Of a stretch of 25,969 nt of DNA, positions 1-9,300 are shown piece by piece. The first letter of the stretch is position 1, and each line of letters opens with the position of its first letter. A program made the position numbers and the translations under genes. The notes beneath the pieces are model-generated. The model worked only from the letters and a program-made list of their open reading frames with translations. It did no database searches and was not told where the DNA came from. The stretch is from Chara braunii (lineage: Eukaryota; Streptophyta; Charophyceae; Charales; Characeae), in contig BFEA01000271.1 of assembly GCA_003427395.1 (NCBI GenBank), positions 1,133,002 through 1,158,970 of the forward strand. The letters run 5' to 3'.

Positions 1-434
1 CTGAAAACCACCTGTTTAGGCAGGCTGCATCCTGAAGTGGTGAAGGGTGTCCTGAAGTTGTCAAGTGAGAGTTTTGGGTAGTCTGAAAATCCTGAATGGT
101 TCTGAAGTGGTGAAAGGTCCGAAGACCCTGAAAACCACCTGTTTAGGCAGGCTGCATCCTGAAGTGGTGAAGGGTGTCCTGAAGTTGTCAAGTGAGAGTT
201 TTGGGCAGTCTGAAAATCCTGAATGGTCCTGAAGTGGTGAAAGGTCCGAAGACCATGAAAACCACCCTTCACCACTTGAGGATGCAACCTCTGCCTAAAC
301 AGGTGGTTTTTAGGGTCTTCGGAGTTTTCACCACTTCATGACCATTCAGGATTTTAAGACCTGAATGGTCCTAAAGTGTGTCCGAAGACCCTGAAAACCA
401 CCTGTTTCAGCAGGCTGCATCCTGAGTGGTGATG
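1..434 (+). repeat. 127-base tandem repeat family, left outer end
   Basis: Units beginning CTGAAAACCACCTG start at 1 and 128, and a variant (ATGAAAACC) at 255, giving a period of 127. After about 266 a partial unit runs in the opposite orientation to about 352, then the direct orientation resumes. That switch makes a perfect 11-base inverted pair (340-350 and 360-370, loop of 9). The sub-motif CACTTCAGGA or its complement occurs more than once per unit. The array probably extends beyond the window start. No function is evident. Confidence 0.85.
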
Positions 435-482
435 AAAAATACGATTGGTGATGAAAAATACGATTGTTCTTAACCTTCTCTC

Positions 483-894
483 CGGGCGATCTAAACCGCT
501 GATCTCGAGAGATCAACGACCTAGACTGCCCGCACTTTTGAAACATTGAGGGCAGGGCTGTGTTATAACGCGCTTATTGAGTGCGGGGTTGAAACTCAAA
601 TTTTTGAGCTCAACTCAATCTCGTGCTCAAGGACGCGGAAGCGAGGTTCGACCAGAGCGGAAATATTTTTTTCTGGGGCAAAAAAAAAAAAAAACCAGGT
701 TGTAGATATTTTTGAGATCTACAACCTAGGCTACCAGGTAGGCCGTCCGGATCACCTTATTTTCCCGGGCGGCCCGGCCGTGCAAGGACCAAAAAAGGTC
801 CAAACCCAAAAAAAATATTAAAAATTAAAAAGATTAAAATTTACAAAAAAAACTTTGTTATGAAAAAAAATAAACTGAACAACTTTTGCCTCAG
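483..894 (+). mobile_element. Element X, copy 1 (0.4 kb non-autonomous insertion)
   Basis: A sequence of about 412 bases, matched in direct orientation at 11868-12282. The right arm of the inverted repeat supplies the empty site: there the sequence from the AACCTTCTCT side passes through about 10 bases straight into GAGAAGTGGTT, so this copy is an insertion with a small target change rather than a clean target duplication. It begins CGGGC and ends TTTGCCTCAG. Inside are a GAGCTC-centred inverted motif near 597-620, an A-run (about 680-694), a 13-base hairpin (697-727), a GC-rich stretch starting CCTAGGCTACC, and an A-rich stretch. It has no credible coding region. It could be a MITE-like or SINE-like element; I do not recognise the family. 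Confidence 0.7.
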
Positions 895-1015
895 AGAAGT
901 GGTTGATGGAAGGCATATATTTAACAAACCATATAATGAAAAGAGTGTTATATATAGTACAACGAAGGTAAACACATCCATTTGGTGCTCCTACACTTAA
1001 GGATTTACTTAGTCT
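895..1015 (+). other. Flank between element X and satellite A, conserved in both arms
   Basis: About 120 bases of AT-rich unique sequence lead into the satellite array. The mirror copy at 17905-18015 has the same order, including the ATATATTT-rich stretch and the segment just before the first monomer. It fixes the outer edge of the satellite array in both arms. No gene is seen. Confidence 0.7.
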
Positions 1016-3770
1016 TTTTTCGACTAATATCCAAGTGCACATTCGGTGTTTCGTTACCGAAACGCACTTCGGGGTTTTTGGGATTTACTTAGCCTTTTCG
1101 GGACTAATATCCAAGTGCACATTCGGTGTTTCGTTACCGAAACGCACTTCGGGGTTTTCAGAATTTACTTAGTGTTTTTGGGGAGTTGTATCCAAGTACA
1201 CATTTGGTGTTTCGTTACCGAAACGCACTTCGGGGTTTTCGGGATTTGCTTAGTCTTTTTAGGGAGTTGTATCCAAGTGCACATTCAGTGTTTTTGGGGA
1301 GTTGTATCTAAATGCACATTCGGTGTTTCGTTACCGAAACGCACTTCGGGGTTTTCGGGATTTACTTAGTTTTTTTTAGACTAATATCTAAGTGCACATT
1401 CGGTGTTTCGTTACCGAAACGCACTTCGGGGTTCTTGGGATTTTCTTAGTCTTTTGGGGGAGTTATATCCAAGTGCACATTCGGTATTTCGTTACCGAAA
1501 CGCACTTCGGGGTTTTCAGGATTTACTTAGTCTTTTTGGGATTAATATCCAAGTACAAATTCGGTGTTTTGTTACCGAAACGCACTTCGGGGTTTTCGGG
1601 ATTTACTTAGTTTCTTTTAGACTAATATCCAAGTGCACATTCGATGTTTCGTTACCGAAACGCACTTCGGGTTTTTCGGGATTTACTTAGTCTTTTTGGG
1701 GAGTTATATCCAAGTGCACATTCGGTGTTTCATTACCGAAACGCACTCCAGGGTTTTCAAGATTTACTTAGTCTTTTTCGGATTAATATCCAAGTGCACA
1801 TTCGGTGTTTCGTTACCGAAAAGCACTTCGGGGTTTTCGGGATTTACTTAGTTTTTTTCCGACTAATATCCAAGTGCACATCTAGTGTTTCGTAAATGAA
1901 ACGCACTTCGGGTTTTTCGGGATTTAGTTAGTCTTTTTGGGGAGTTATATCCAAGTGCATATTCGCTGTTTTGTTACCGATACGCGCTTCGGGGTTTTCG
2001 GGATTTACTTAGTCTTTTTGGGGAGTTATATCCAAGTGCACATTCGGTGTTTCGTTACCGAAATGCACTTCGGGGTTTTCGGGATTTACTAACTCTTTTT
2101 AGAGAGTTATATCCGAGTGCACATTCGGTGTTTACGTTACCCAAACGCACTTCGGGGTTTTCGAGATTTACTTAATTTTTTTTTATTAATATCCAAGTGC
2201 ACATTCGGTGTTTCGTTACGGAAACGCACTTCAGGGTTTTCGGGATTTACTTATTTTTTTTTAGGCTGATATCCAAGTGCACATTCGGTGTTTAGTTTTT
2301 TTTAGGCTGATATCCAAGTGCACATTCGGTGTTTCGTTACCGAAACACACTTCGGGTTTTTCGGGATTTAATTAGTCTTTTTGGGGAGTTACCTCCAAGT
2401 GCAGATTCGGTGTTTCGTTACCGAAACGCACTTCGGGGTTTTGAGGATTTACTTAATCTTTTTTGGGGAGTTATATCCAAGTGCACCTTCGGTGCTTCGT
2501 TACCGAAACGCACTTCGGGGTTTTTGGGATTTACTTAGTTTTTTTGGGGAGTTGTATCCAAGTGCAAATTCGGTGTTTTGTTACTGAAACGCACTTCGTG
2601 GTTTTCGGGATTTACTAAGTTTTTTTTAGACTAATATCCAAGTGCACATTCGGTGTTTCGTAACCGAAACGCACTTCGCGGTTTTCGGGATTTACTCATT
2701 CTTTTTGGAGAGTTATATCCAAGTGCATATTCGGTGTTTCGTTACCGAAACGCACTTCGGGGTTTTCAAGATTTACTTAGTCTTTTTGGGAGTTATATCC
2801 AAGTGCACATTCGGTGTTTTGTTACCGAAACGCACTTCGGGGTTTTCGGGATTTACTTAGTTTTTTTTAGACTAATATCCAAGTGCACATTCGGTGTTTC
2901 GTTACTGAAACGCACTTCCGGGTTTTCGGGATTTACTTAGTCTTTTTGGGGAGCTATATCCAAGTGCATATTCGGTGTTTTGTTACCGAAATGCGCTTCG
3001 GGGTTTTCAGGATTTACTTAGTCTTTTTGGGGAGTTATATCCAAGTGCACATTCACTGTTTCGTTACCGAAACGCACTTCGGGGTCTTAGGGATTTACTT
3101 AGTCTTTTTGGGGAGTTATATCCTAGTGCATATTTGGTGTTTTGTTACCGAAACGCGCTTCGGGTTTTTCGGGATTTACTTAGTCTTTTTGGGGAGTTAT
3201 ATCCAAGTGCACATTCGGTGTTTCGTTACTGAAACACACTTCGTGGTTTTCGGGATTTACTTAGTCTGTTTGAGGAGTTATATCCGAGTGCACATTCGGT
3301 GTTTACGTTACCAAAACGCACTTCGGGGTTTTCGGGATTTACTTTTTTTTTTTTTGACTAATATCCAAGTGCACATTCGGTGTTTCGTTATGAAAACGCA
3401 CTTCAGGTTTTCGGGATTTAGTTAGTTTTTTTTAGACTGATATCCAAGTGCACATTTGGTGTTTCGTTATCGAAACCCTCTTCGAGGTTTTCGGGATTTA
3501 CGTAGTCTTTTTGGGGAGTTATATCCAAGTGCACATTCGGTGTTTTGTTACCGAAACGCACTTTGGGTTTTTCATGATTTACTTAATCTTTTGGGGGATT
3601 TATATCCAAGTGCACCTTCGGTGTTTCGTTACCGAAACGCACTTCGGGGTTTTCGGGATTTGCTTAGTCTTTTTGGGGAGATGTATCCAAGTGCACATTC
3701 AGTGTTTCTGGGGAGTTGTATCTAAATGCACATTCGGTGTTTCGTTACCGAAACGCACTTCGGGGTTATA
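1016..3770 (+). repeat. Satellite A array, about 34 monomers of 80-81 bases
   Basis: Successive CCAAGTGCACATTCGG starts at 1031, 1111, 1192 and 1273 give 80-81 base spacing. Each monomer holds GTTTCG-TTAC-CGAAAC, a 6-base dyad with a 4-base loop, enclosed by AAGTGC and GCACTT. Two linker types occur in the array, one ending GGGGAGTTATAT and one ending AGACTAATAT. A short 35-base monomer occurs at about 1273-1307 and again at about 3689-3723. Long forward reading frames cross the array in several frames only because 81 is a multiple of three and stop codons are rare on this strand; I treat them as non-coding. Confidence 0.95.
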
Positions 3771-4030
3771 ATCCTTGTGTAGATTCGGTGTTTCATTACC
3801 GAAACATACTTTGGGGGTTTTGAGATTTACTTAATCATTTCACTAGCTTATAGCCGCGTGTAGAGTGGGTGTTTTATAACCGAGACGAGGTCGGGTGTGT
3901 CAGGATTTATAGAAATTTGATACTATCTTATATCCCCTATAGATTCTTTGTTTCGTTAGCAAAACATATTTCAAGATTGTCGCGAATTACTTAGATTTTT
4001 GCCATCTTATATCACCCTTACATACGGTGG
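3771..4030 (+). repeat. Degenerate inner edge of satellite A
   Basis: About three badly decayed monomers, recognisable by spaced remnants such as TTTCATTACCGAAAC and TTTCGTTAGCAAAAC. The mirror copy is at about 16560-16830 with the same decayed monomers in the same order, so this degeneration predates the split of the two arms. Decayed edges are typical of satellite arrays that homogenise in the middle. Confidence 0.8.
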
Positions 4031-4980
4031 GGAAAAAAAAAATAAATTTAAACAAGTGGAAAAAAAAAACCCTTAAAAATTTTATTTAAAAAAAAACAAC
4101 AACGTTATATATCTTATAAAAAGACCAAATACTCCATGAGTATTAATTGTTGCAGCCTGTACCTATCGATCATTGTTCCCCTTTTAACTAGTTGAATACG
4201 TCGGATGACCTAACCCGGATCAGATGAAAAGTTCGCTAGCTATACTATGGTGGATAGCCCGGACCTAATGATTTAGCTGGGCTAGACGCACTACTCACCC
4301 TGTTAGATAAAAAGTCAATTTCCAGCTAAGAACTGTCAAAAGAAGGGTCAAAACACAATCCTAACTTCTACACACCTATCCCTGAGTCGTGTAGTTACAC
4401 AACCTACACAATCTAACTACTAACTATAAGGATTTCCTACCTTCTCATCGTGACTCTTATCTAAGAGGGAAGGATTCAAAATAGACTAGTAGCAAGGACA
4501 GTGCGAGATGTCATTAGAAGCAAGTGTGGAAAAATTAGAAGCTAATCAGAAAGATAATATGACAAGAAGAAGAAGATAAAGTTTATTAAGTGGCTCCTCA
4601 ACTAGTAGAGATGACAAACACTCTCCCTTGACTGCGAAATAAACCCTAACCCATCAACCTTCGTCTGGCGAAGTGGTTGCCCACACGCTTGGGCCTCTGG
4701 CGAAAGTTTCCCCAACCACTGGGTACTTCCTCTGAGCTAGGCGTGTGGTACTACGAAAAGAAGCCTCTAAGCGGCCTAACTGAGGGGTTGATCTCCTACC
4801 GCAGCCCGATCTAGCCCGTGCGGATCAAAGTCGGGTCGAAGCCTCACTAACCACTCTCAACTAGGTAAGTTTTGTCAATGAATAACTTTTATCCCTATCA
4901 AGCCCATAAATGCAACCCGTAAATGAGTTGGGTCAAACCCTAGGGTGTCTAACTTCCCTTAGTGATGATGAGAAAAAAAA
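4031..4980 (+). other. Low-copy block of left arm, no gene recognised
   Basis: AT-rich at first, then of mixed composition. It is matched in reverse at about 15770-16560 except for about 140 bases (4830-4970) missing on the right. A short CTTCG/CGAAG inverted pair lies near 4663-4677. I see no domain, no sustained reading frame shared with the other arm, and no RNA gene. Confidence 0.6.
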
Positions 4981-4997
4981 AAAAATACATGGCTGAC

Positions 4998-5023
4998 CAA
5001 TATATATATATATATATATATAT
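4998..5023. repeat. (TA)n microsatellite
   Basis: About 13 TA units inside the left arm. The equivalent right-arm position (about 15720-15750) has A-rich sequence instead, so the run expanded or was lost after the arms diverged. Confidence 0.95.
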
Positions 5024-5660
5024 TTTCCAAAGGAGTGCATTTGAATTAGATTTACCAGTGACATCGGCAGAAGTCTAAGTGCACTGCCATTATGTTTTTT
5101 AAACATATGTCGGGCATGTTGGCAGAGCTGATAAGAGTCTTTAAAATAACAAGCTAACCCACCGTGGCTATGGCTGTGGCACACAACGGGGACGAAAGAC
5201 CCATTCCCCTCCCACCGCTCCCTCCCCCGCTCCTCCTCACTTTGCTACTCCTGCTCTTCACGCAGCCCCTCCCACTTGTGCTGCCCTCCCTCCCCCTCAT
5301 AACTTGCAGTCGAGCACCAGCCGCTACAGACCTAAAAAAAAAACGTACTTTCCTAACGTAGGTCATGTGCAACAGAGCACTCACCAAGATCCAACATGAG
5401 CTAAATAAACAATGATGCATATTTTGTGTTAGGCTCAACGGATCCAGTTGCCCCTAAGTAAAGAATCATAGTGTGAGCATTCCCTTGCCATATATCGAGT
5501 GTGTAGTAGAATTGGTTGTGGTTGAGAGGTGGGGGGTTCTCATCAGGCAAGGTGTCATGAATGAGAAATAAAAAATTATGCAAAAGAAAACACACAACAT
5601 TTGACGGAGTTGAGTTGGCCCTTCTAGTTTTATTTTCACTTTCAAATTTGGTAAAGAATT
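5024..5660 (+). other. Inner block of left arm, pyrimidine-rich patch, no gene recognised
   Basis: Contains a C/T-rich patch (5195-5310) whose mirror in the right arm is a G/A-rich patch (15440-15560). The right-arm copy lacks about 17 bases near 5290. Short open frames exist on both strands, but they are not preserved between the two arms and match no family I know. Confidence 0.55.
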
Positions 5661-5840
5661 TGGTGATGACCCTGAGGCAAAAGTTGTTCAGTTTATTTTT
5701 CCGCATAACATAGTCGTTTTTCGAAAATTGTAGATTTTTTTGTTTTTGTTTCTTTTGGGACCCTCGTTGACCTCGCACGACCTGACCGTCCTAGAAACCA
5801 AGGTGCCTCGAGCGGCCTAGCTGGTAGCCTAGGTAATATT
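5661..5840 (-). repeat. TTTGCCTCAG module, left-arm copy
   Basis: On the minus strand it reads CCTAGGCTACC, a GC-rich segment, GGTCCC, an A-rich segment, then a conserved stretch ending TTTGCCTCAGGGTCATCACC. Related copies stand at 13835-13990 and 14905-15110, partial ones at 13440-13620 and in element X. The 14905 copy is its mirror in the right arm. The conserved end can be read as a peptide containing NFCLRV, but no start, length or family supports a gene. Confidence 0.75.
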
Positions 5841-5884
5841 CAGACTCATTAGAATTTAAAATTTTCAGAATTTTTGTCAATTTT

Positions 5885-6110
5885 TTTTTTTTTTAAGTAC
5901 ATATGAACTTTAAGTAAAACAATAAAAAATATGGGTTTCTTGATCTTCAAAAGAACTACAACCCTATATTTTTTATTTTGTTTTTTGTTTAGGCTTTTTT
6001 CCTACAGAAAAATCTCTTTGAGAAAAAAAGAAAAACCCACCCATTTTTAATTTTTATTTTAAATTTACGTGAAAATTTCGAATTAACCCTGAGGCAACAC
6101 TCATGGTTAA
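5885..6110 (-). repeat. Module Y, left copy of a nested inverted pair
   Basis: The reverse complement matches 12273-12490. Shared landmarks are CTGAGGCAA at the outer edge, a GGGTGGGTTTTTC segment, a segment rich in AAAAAATAAAA, and the GTAC-containing edge next to a long T-run here and an A-run there. It directly abuts the inner end of the left arm, so the smaller inverted pair is nested inside the larger one. Confidence 0.8.
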
Positions 6111-6310
6111 TGGACCCCGGAAATTCGCCAAATTGAACAACGAAGCTTGTTAGTGAATTGTTAGTGAATTCGTGGTTTATAAACCCGAATTCGTGTTTTG
6201 TATTGGTAAAAATGAAATCCATGTTTACTAATTCATGTTTTTAAGACCCTAAAACAACATTCAAGTGATTAACAACCATGAAAAGTTTATGGTTGAGGCT
6301 AGAACTTAGT
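6111..6310. other. Unique flank before satellite B
   Basis: About 200 AT-rich bases with a short direct repeat (TTAGTGAATT twice near 6150-6170). No gene or known element is seen. Satellite B fades in from about 6311. Confidence 0.5.
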
Positions 6311-9300
6311 GATTTATCGAAGTTGTAGTTTAACGTATGTTCGGTAACGAAAGACCGAATCCGCACGTGCGTTCGGGATTTCGCTACTGAAATTGCACTT
6401 CGAGATTTCAGGATTTTACTTAGCCGTTTTCGAAGTTACATCAACATATTCGTTCGGGATTTCGTCACCGAAATCGCAATTAGTGATTTGGCTTAGCCGT
6501 TTTTCGAAGTTATATCCGTACATGCGTTCGGGATTTCGTTACTCAAATCGCACTTCGGGATTTTGATATTTAAGTAAGCCATTTTTCGAAGTTATATCCA
6601 CACGTGCGTGTCGGATTTCGGTACTGAAATCATACTTCGGGATCTGGGGATTTTACTTAGCCGTTTCTCGAAGTTATATCCACACATGTGTTTGGATATA
6701 ATTTCAAGAAATTGCACTTCGGGATTTCAATGTTATATTCGCACATGCGTTCGAGATTTCGTTACTGAAATAGCAGTTTCGGATCTCGGGATTTAACTTA
6801 GCCGTTTTTCGAAGTTATATCCGCATGTGCGTTCAGGATTTCGTTACAGAAATCATACTTCGAGATTTCGGGATTTTACTTAGTTGTTTCTCGAAATTAT
6901 ATCGGGACGTACGTTCGGGATTTCGCTACCGAAATCGCAATTCGGGATTTGAGGAATTTACTTAGCCGTTTCTCGAAATTATATCCGGACGTACGTTCAA
7001 GATTTTGCTATAGAAATCGCACTTCGGGATTTTGGGATTTTACTTGGCCGTTTTTCGAAGTTATATCTGCACGTATGTTCGGGATTTCGCTACCGAAATC
7101 GCAATTCAATATTTCGGGATTTAACTTAGCCCTTTCTTGAAATTATATCCGCACTTACGTTCGGGAATTCGCTACCGAAATTGCACTTCGGGATTTCGAG
7201 ATTTTACTTTAGTCGTTTTTCGTAATTATATCTAGACGTACGTTTGGGATTTCGCTACCGAAATCGCACTTCGGGATTTCGGAATTTTACTTGGCCGTTT
7301 TCGAAGTTATATCCTCACGTGCGTTCGGGATTTCATTATCGGAATTGCACTTCGGGATTTTGGGATTTTACTTGGTCGTTTTTCGAAGTTACATCCACGT
7401 ACGTTCGGAATTTCGTTACCGAAATCGCTCTTCGGGATTTCGGGATTTTACTTAGCCGTTTCTCTTAGTTATATCCGCACTTGCGTTCGAGATTTCGTTA
7501 CCGAAATCGCACTTCGGGATTTTGGGATTTTACTTAGCCGTTTCTCGAAATTATATACGGACGTACGTTCGGGATTTCGCTACCGAAATCGCACTTCGGG
7601 ATTTCGAGATTTTACTTAGCCGTATCTCGAAGTTATATTCGCACGTATGTTCGGGATTTCGCTACCGAAATCGCAGTTCGAGATTTCGTGATTTTACTTG
7701 GGCCGTTTCTCAAAATTATATATGAACGTACGTTCGGGATTTCTCTTCGAAAATCGCACTTCAGGATTTCGGGATTTTACTTAGTCATTTCTCTTAGTTA
7801 TATTCGTAAGTGCGTTCGGCATTTAACTTGGCCGTTTCTCGAAATTATATTCGTACCTACGTTCGGGATTTCGCTACCGAAATCATACTTCGAGATTTTG
7901 GGATTTTGACTTGGCCGTTTTTCGAAATTGTATCCAGACGTATGTTTGGGATTTCGCTATGGAAATCGCACTTCGGGATTTTAGGATTTTACTTGCCCGT
8001 TTCTTGAAATTCTATACGGACGTACGTTCGGGATTTCGCTACCGAAATCGCACTTCGAGATTTCAGGATTTTACTTGGTCGTTTCTCGAAATTATATCCT
8101 CACCTACGTTCGGGATTTCGCTACCGAAATCACACTTCAAGATTTCGGGATTTTACTTAGCCGTTTTTCGAAATTATATCCGTACGTACATTCAGTATTT
8201 CGCTACCGAAATTACACTTCGAGATTTCGGGATTTTACTCGGCCGTTTTTCGAAGTTATATCCGCACGTGCGTTCAAATTTTCGTTACTGAAATCGCACT
8301 TCGGGATTTCGAGATTTTACTTGGCCGTTTTTCGAAGTTATGTCCACATGTGCGTTCAGGATTTTGTTACCGAAATCGCACTTCGGGATTTCGGGATCTT
8401 ACTCAGTCGTTTGTTGTAGTTATATCCGCACGTGCGTTCGGGATTTCGTTATCGAAATCGCACTTCGGGATTTTACTTAGTCGTTTCGCGAAATTATATG
8501 CGGACGTACGTTCGGGATTTCGCTACCGAAATCGCACTTCGGGATTTCGAGATTTTACTTAGCTGTATCTCGAAGTTATATTCNCGGACGTACGTTCGGG
8601 ATTTCGCTACCGAAATCGCACTTCGGGATTTCGAGATTTTACTTAGCTGTATCTCGAAGTTATATTCGCACATATGTTCAGGATTTCGTTACCGAAATCG
8701 CTCTTCGGGATTTCGGGATTTTACTTGGCCGTTTCTCTTAGTTATATCCGCACTTGCGTTCGGATTTTCGTTACCGAAATCGCACTTCGGGATTTCGGGA
8801 TTTTACTTAGCCGTTTCTCGAAATTATATACGGACGTACGTTCTGGATTTCGCTACCGAAATCGCACTTCGGGATTTCGAGATTTTACTTAGCCGTATCT
8901 CGAAGTTGTATTCGCACCTATGTCCGGAATTTCGCTACCGAAATCGCAGTTCGAGATTTCGGGATTTTACTCGGCCGTTTCTCGAAATTATATCCGAACA
9001 TATGTTCGGGATTTCTCTTCCGAAATCGCACTTCAAGATTTCGGGATTCTACTCAGTCGTTTCTCTTAGTTATATTCGTAAGTGCGTTCGGCATTTAACT
9101 TGGCAGTTTCTCGAAATTATATTTGTACCTACGTTCGCGATTTCGCTACCAAAATCACACTTCGAGATTTCGGGATTTGACTTGGCCGTTTTTCGAAATT
9201 GTATCCATACGTATGTTTGGGATTTCGCTACCTTAATCGCACTTCGCGATTTCGGGATTTTACTTGCTCGTTTCCTGAAATTTTATACGGACGTACGTTC

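Larger units (their letters stand above)
1..5890 (+). repeat. Left arm of a giant imperfect inverted repeat
   Basis: This whole block recurs in reverse complement at about 14855-18450. Blocks match in mirror order: the 127-base family (1-434 with 18050-18450), the flank (895-1015 with 17905-18015), satellite A (1016-3770 with 16830-17905), the array edge (3771-4030 with 16560-16830), the low-copy block (4100-5660 with 15110-16500) and the TTTGCCTCAG module (5661-5840 with 14905-15110). In one 64-base test stretch (near 4143-4205 against 16397-16460) I count four differences, all transitions. The inner edge is a T-run near 5881-5893, matching an A-run near 14852-14863. Differences are an extra element X, more satellite copies, about 140 extra bases at 4830-4970 and about 17 near 5290. 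The outer edge is cut off by the window start. Confidence 0.9.

Noticed and set aside
1046-3771. Overlapping forward reading frames with a repeating 27-residue peptide in satellite A, up to 180 codons
   Set aside because: The same repeat is open in more than one frame at once, the peptides trade frames between monomers, and there is no start context, domain or codon-position bias. A period near 81 bases explains them.
5661-5840. TTTGCCTCAG modules as tRNA-derived SINEs with A and B boxes
   Set aside because: A GGTTCGA-like word appears only in element X copy 1 (about 643-649) and is altered in copy 2; no A box at proper distance and no tRNA fold is visible.
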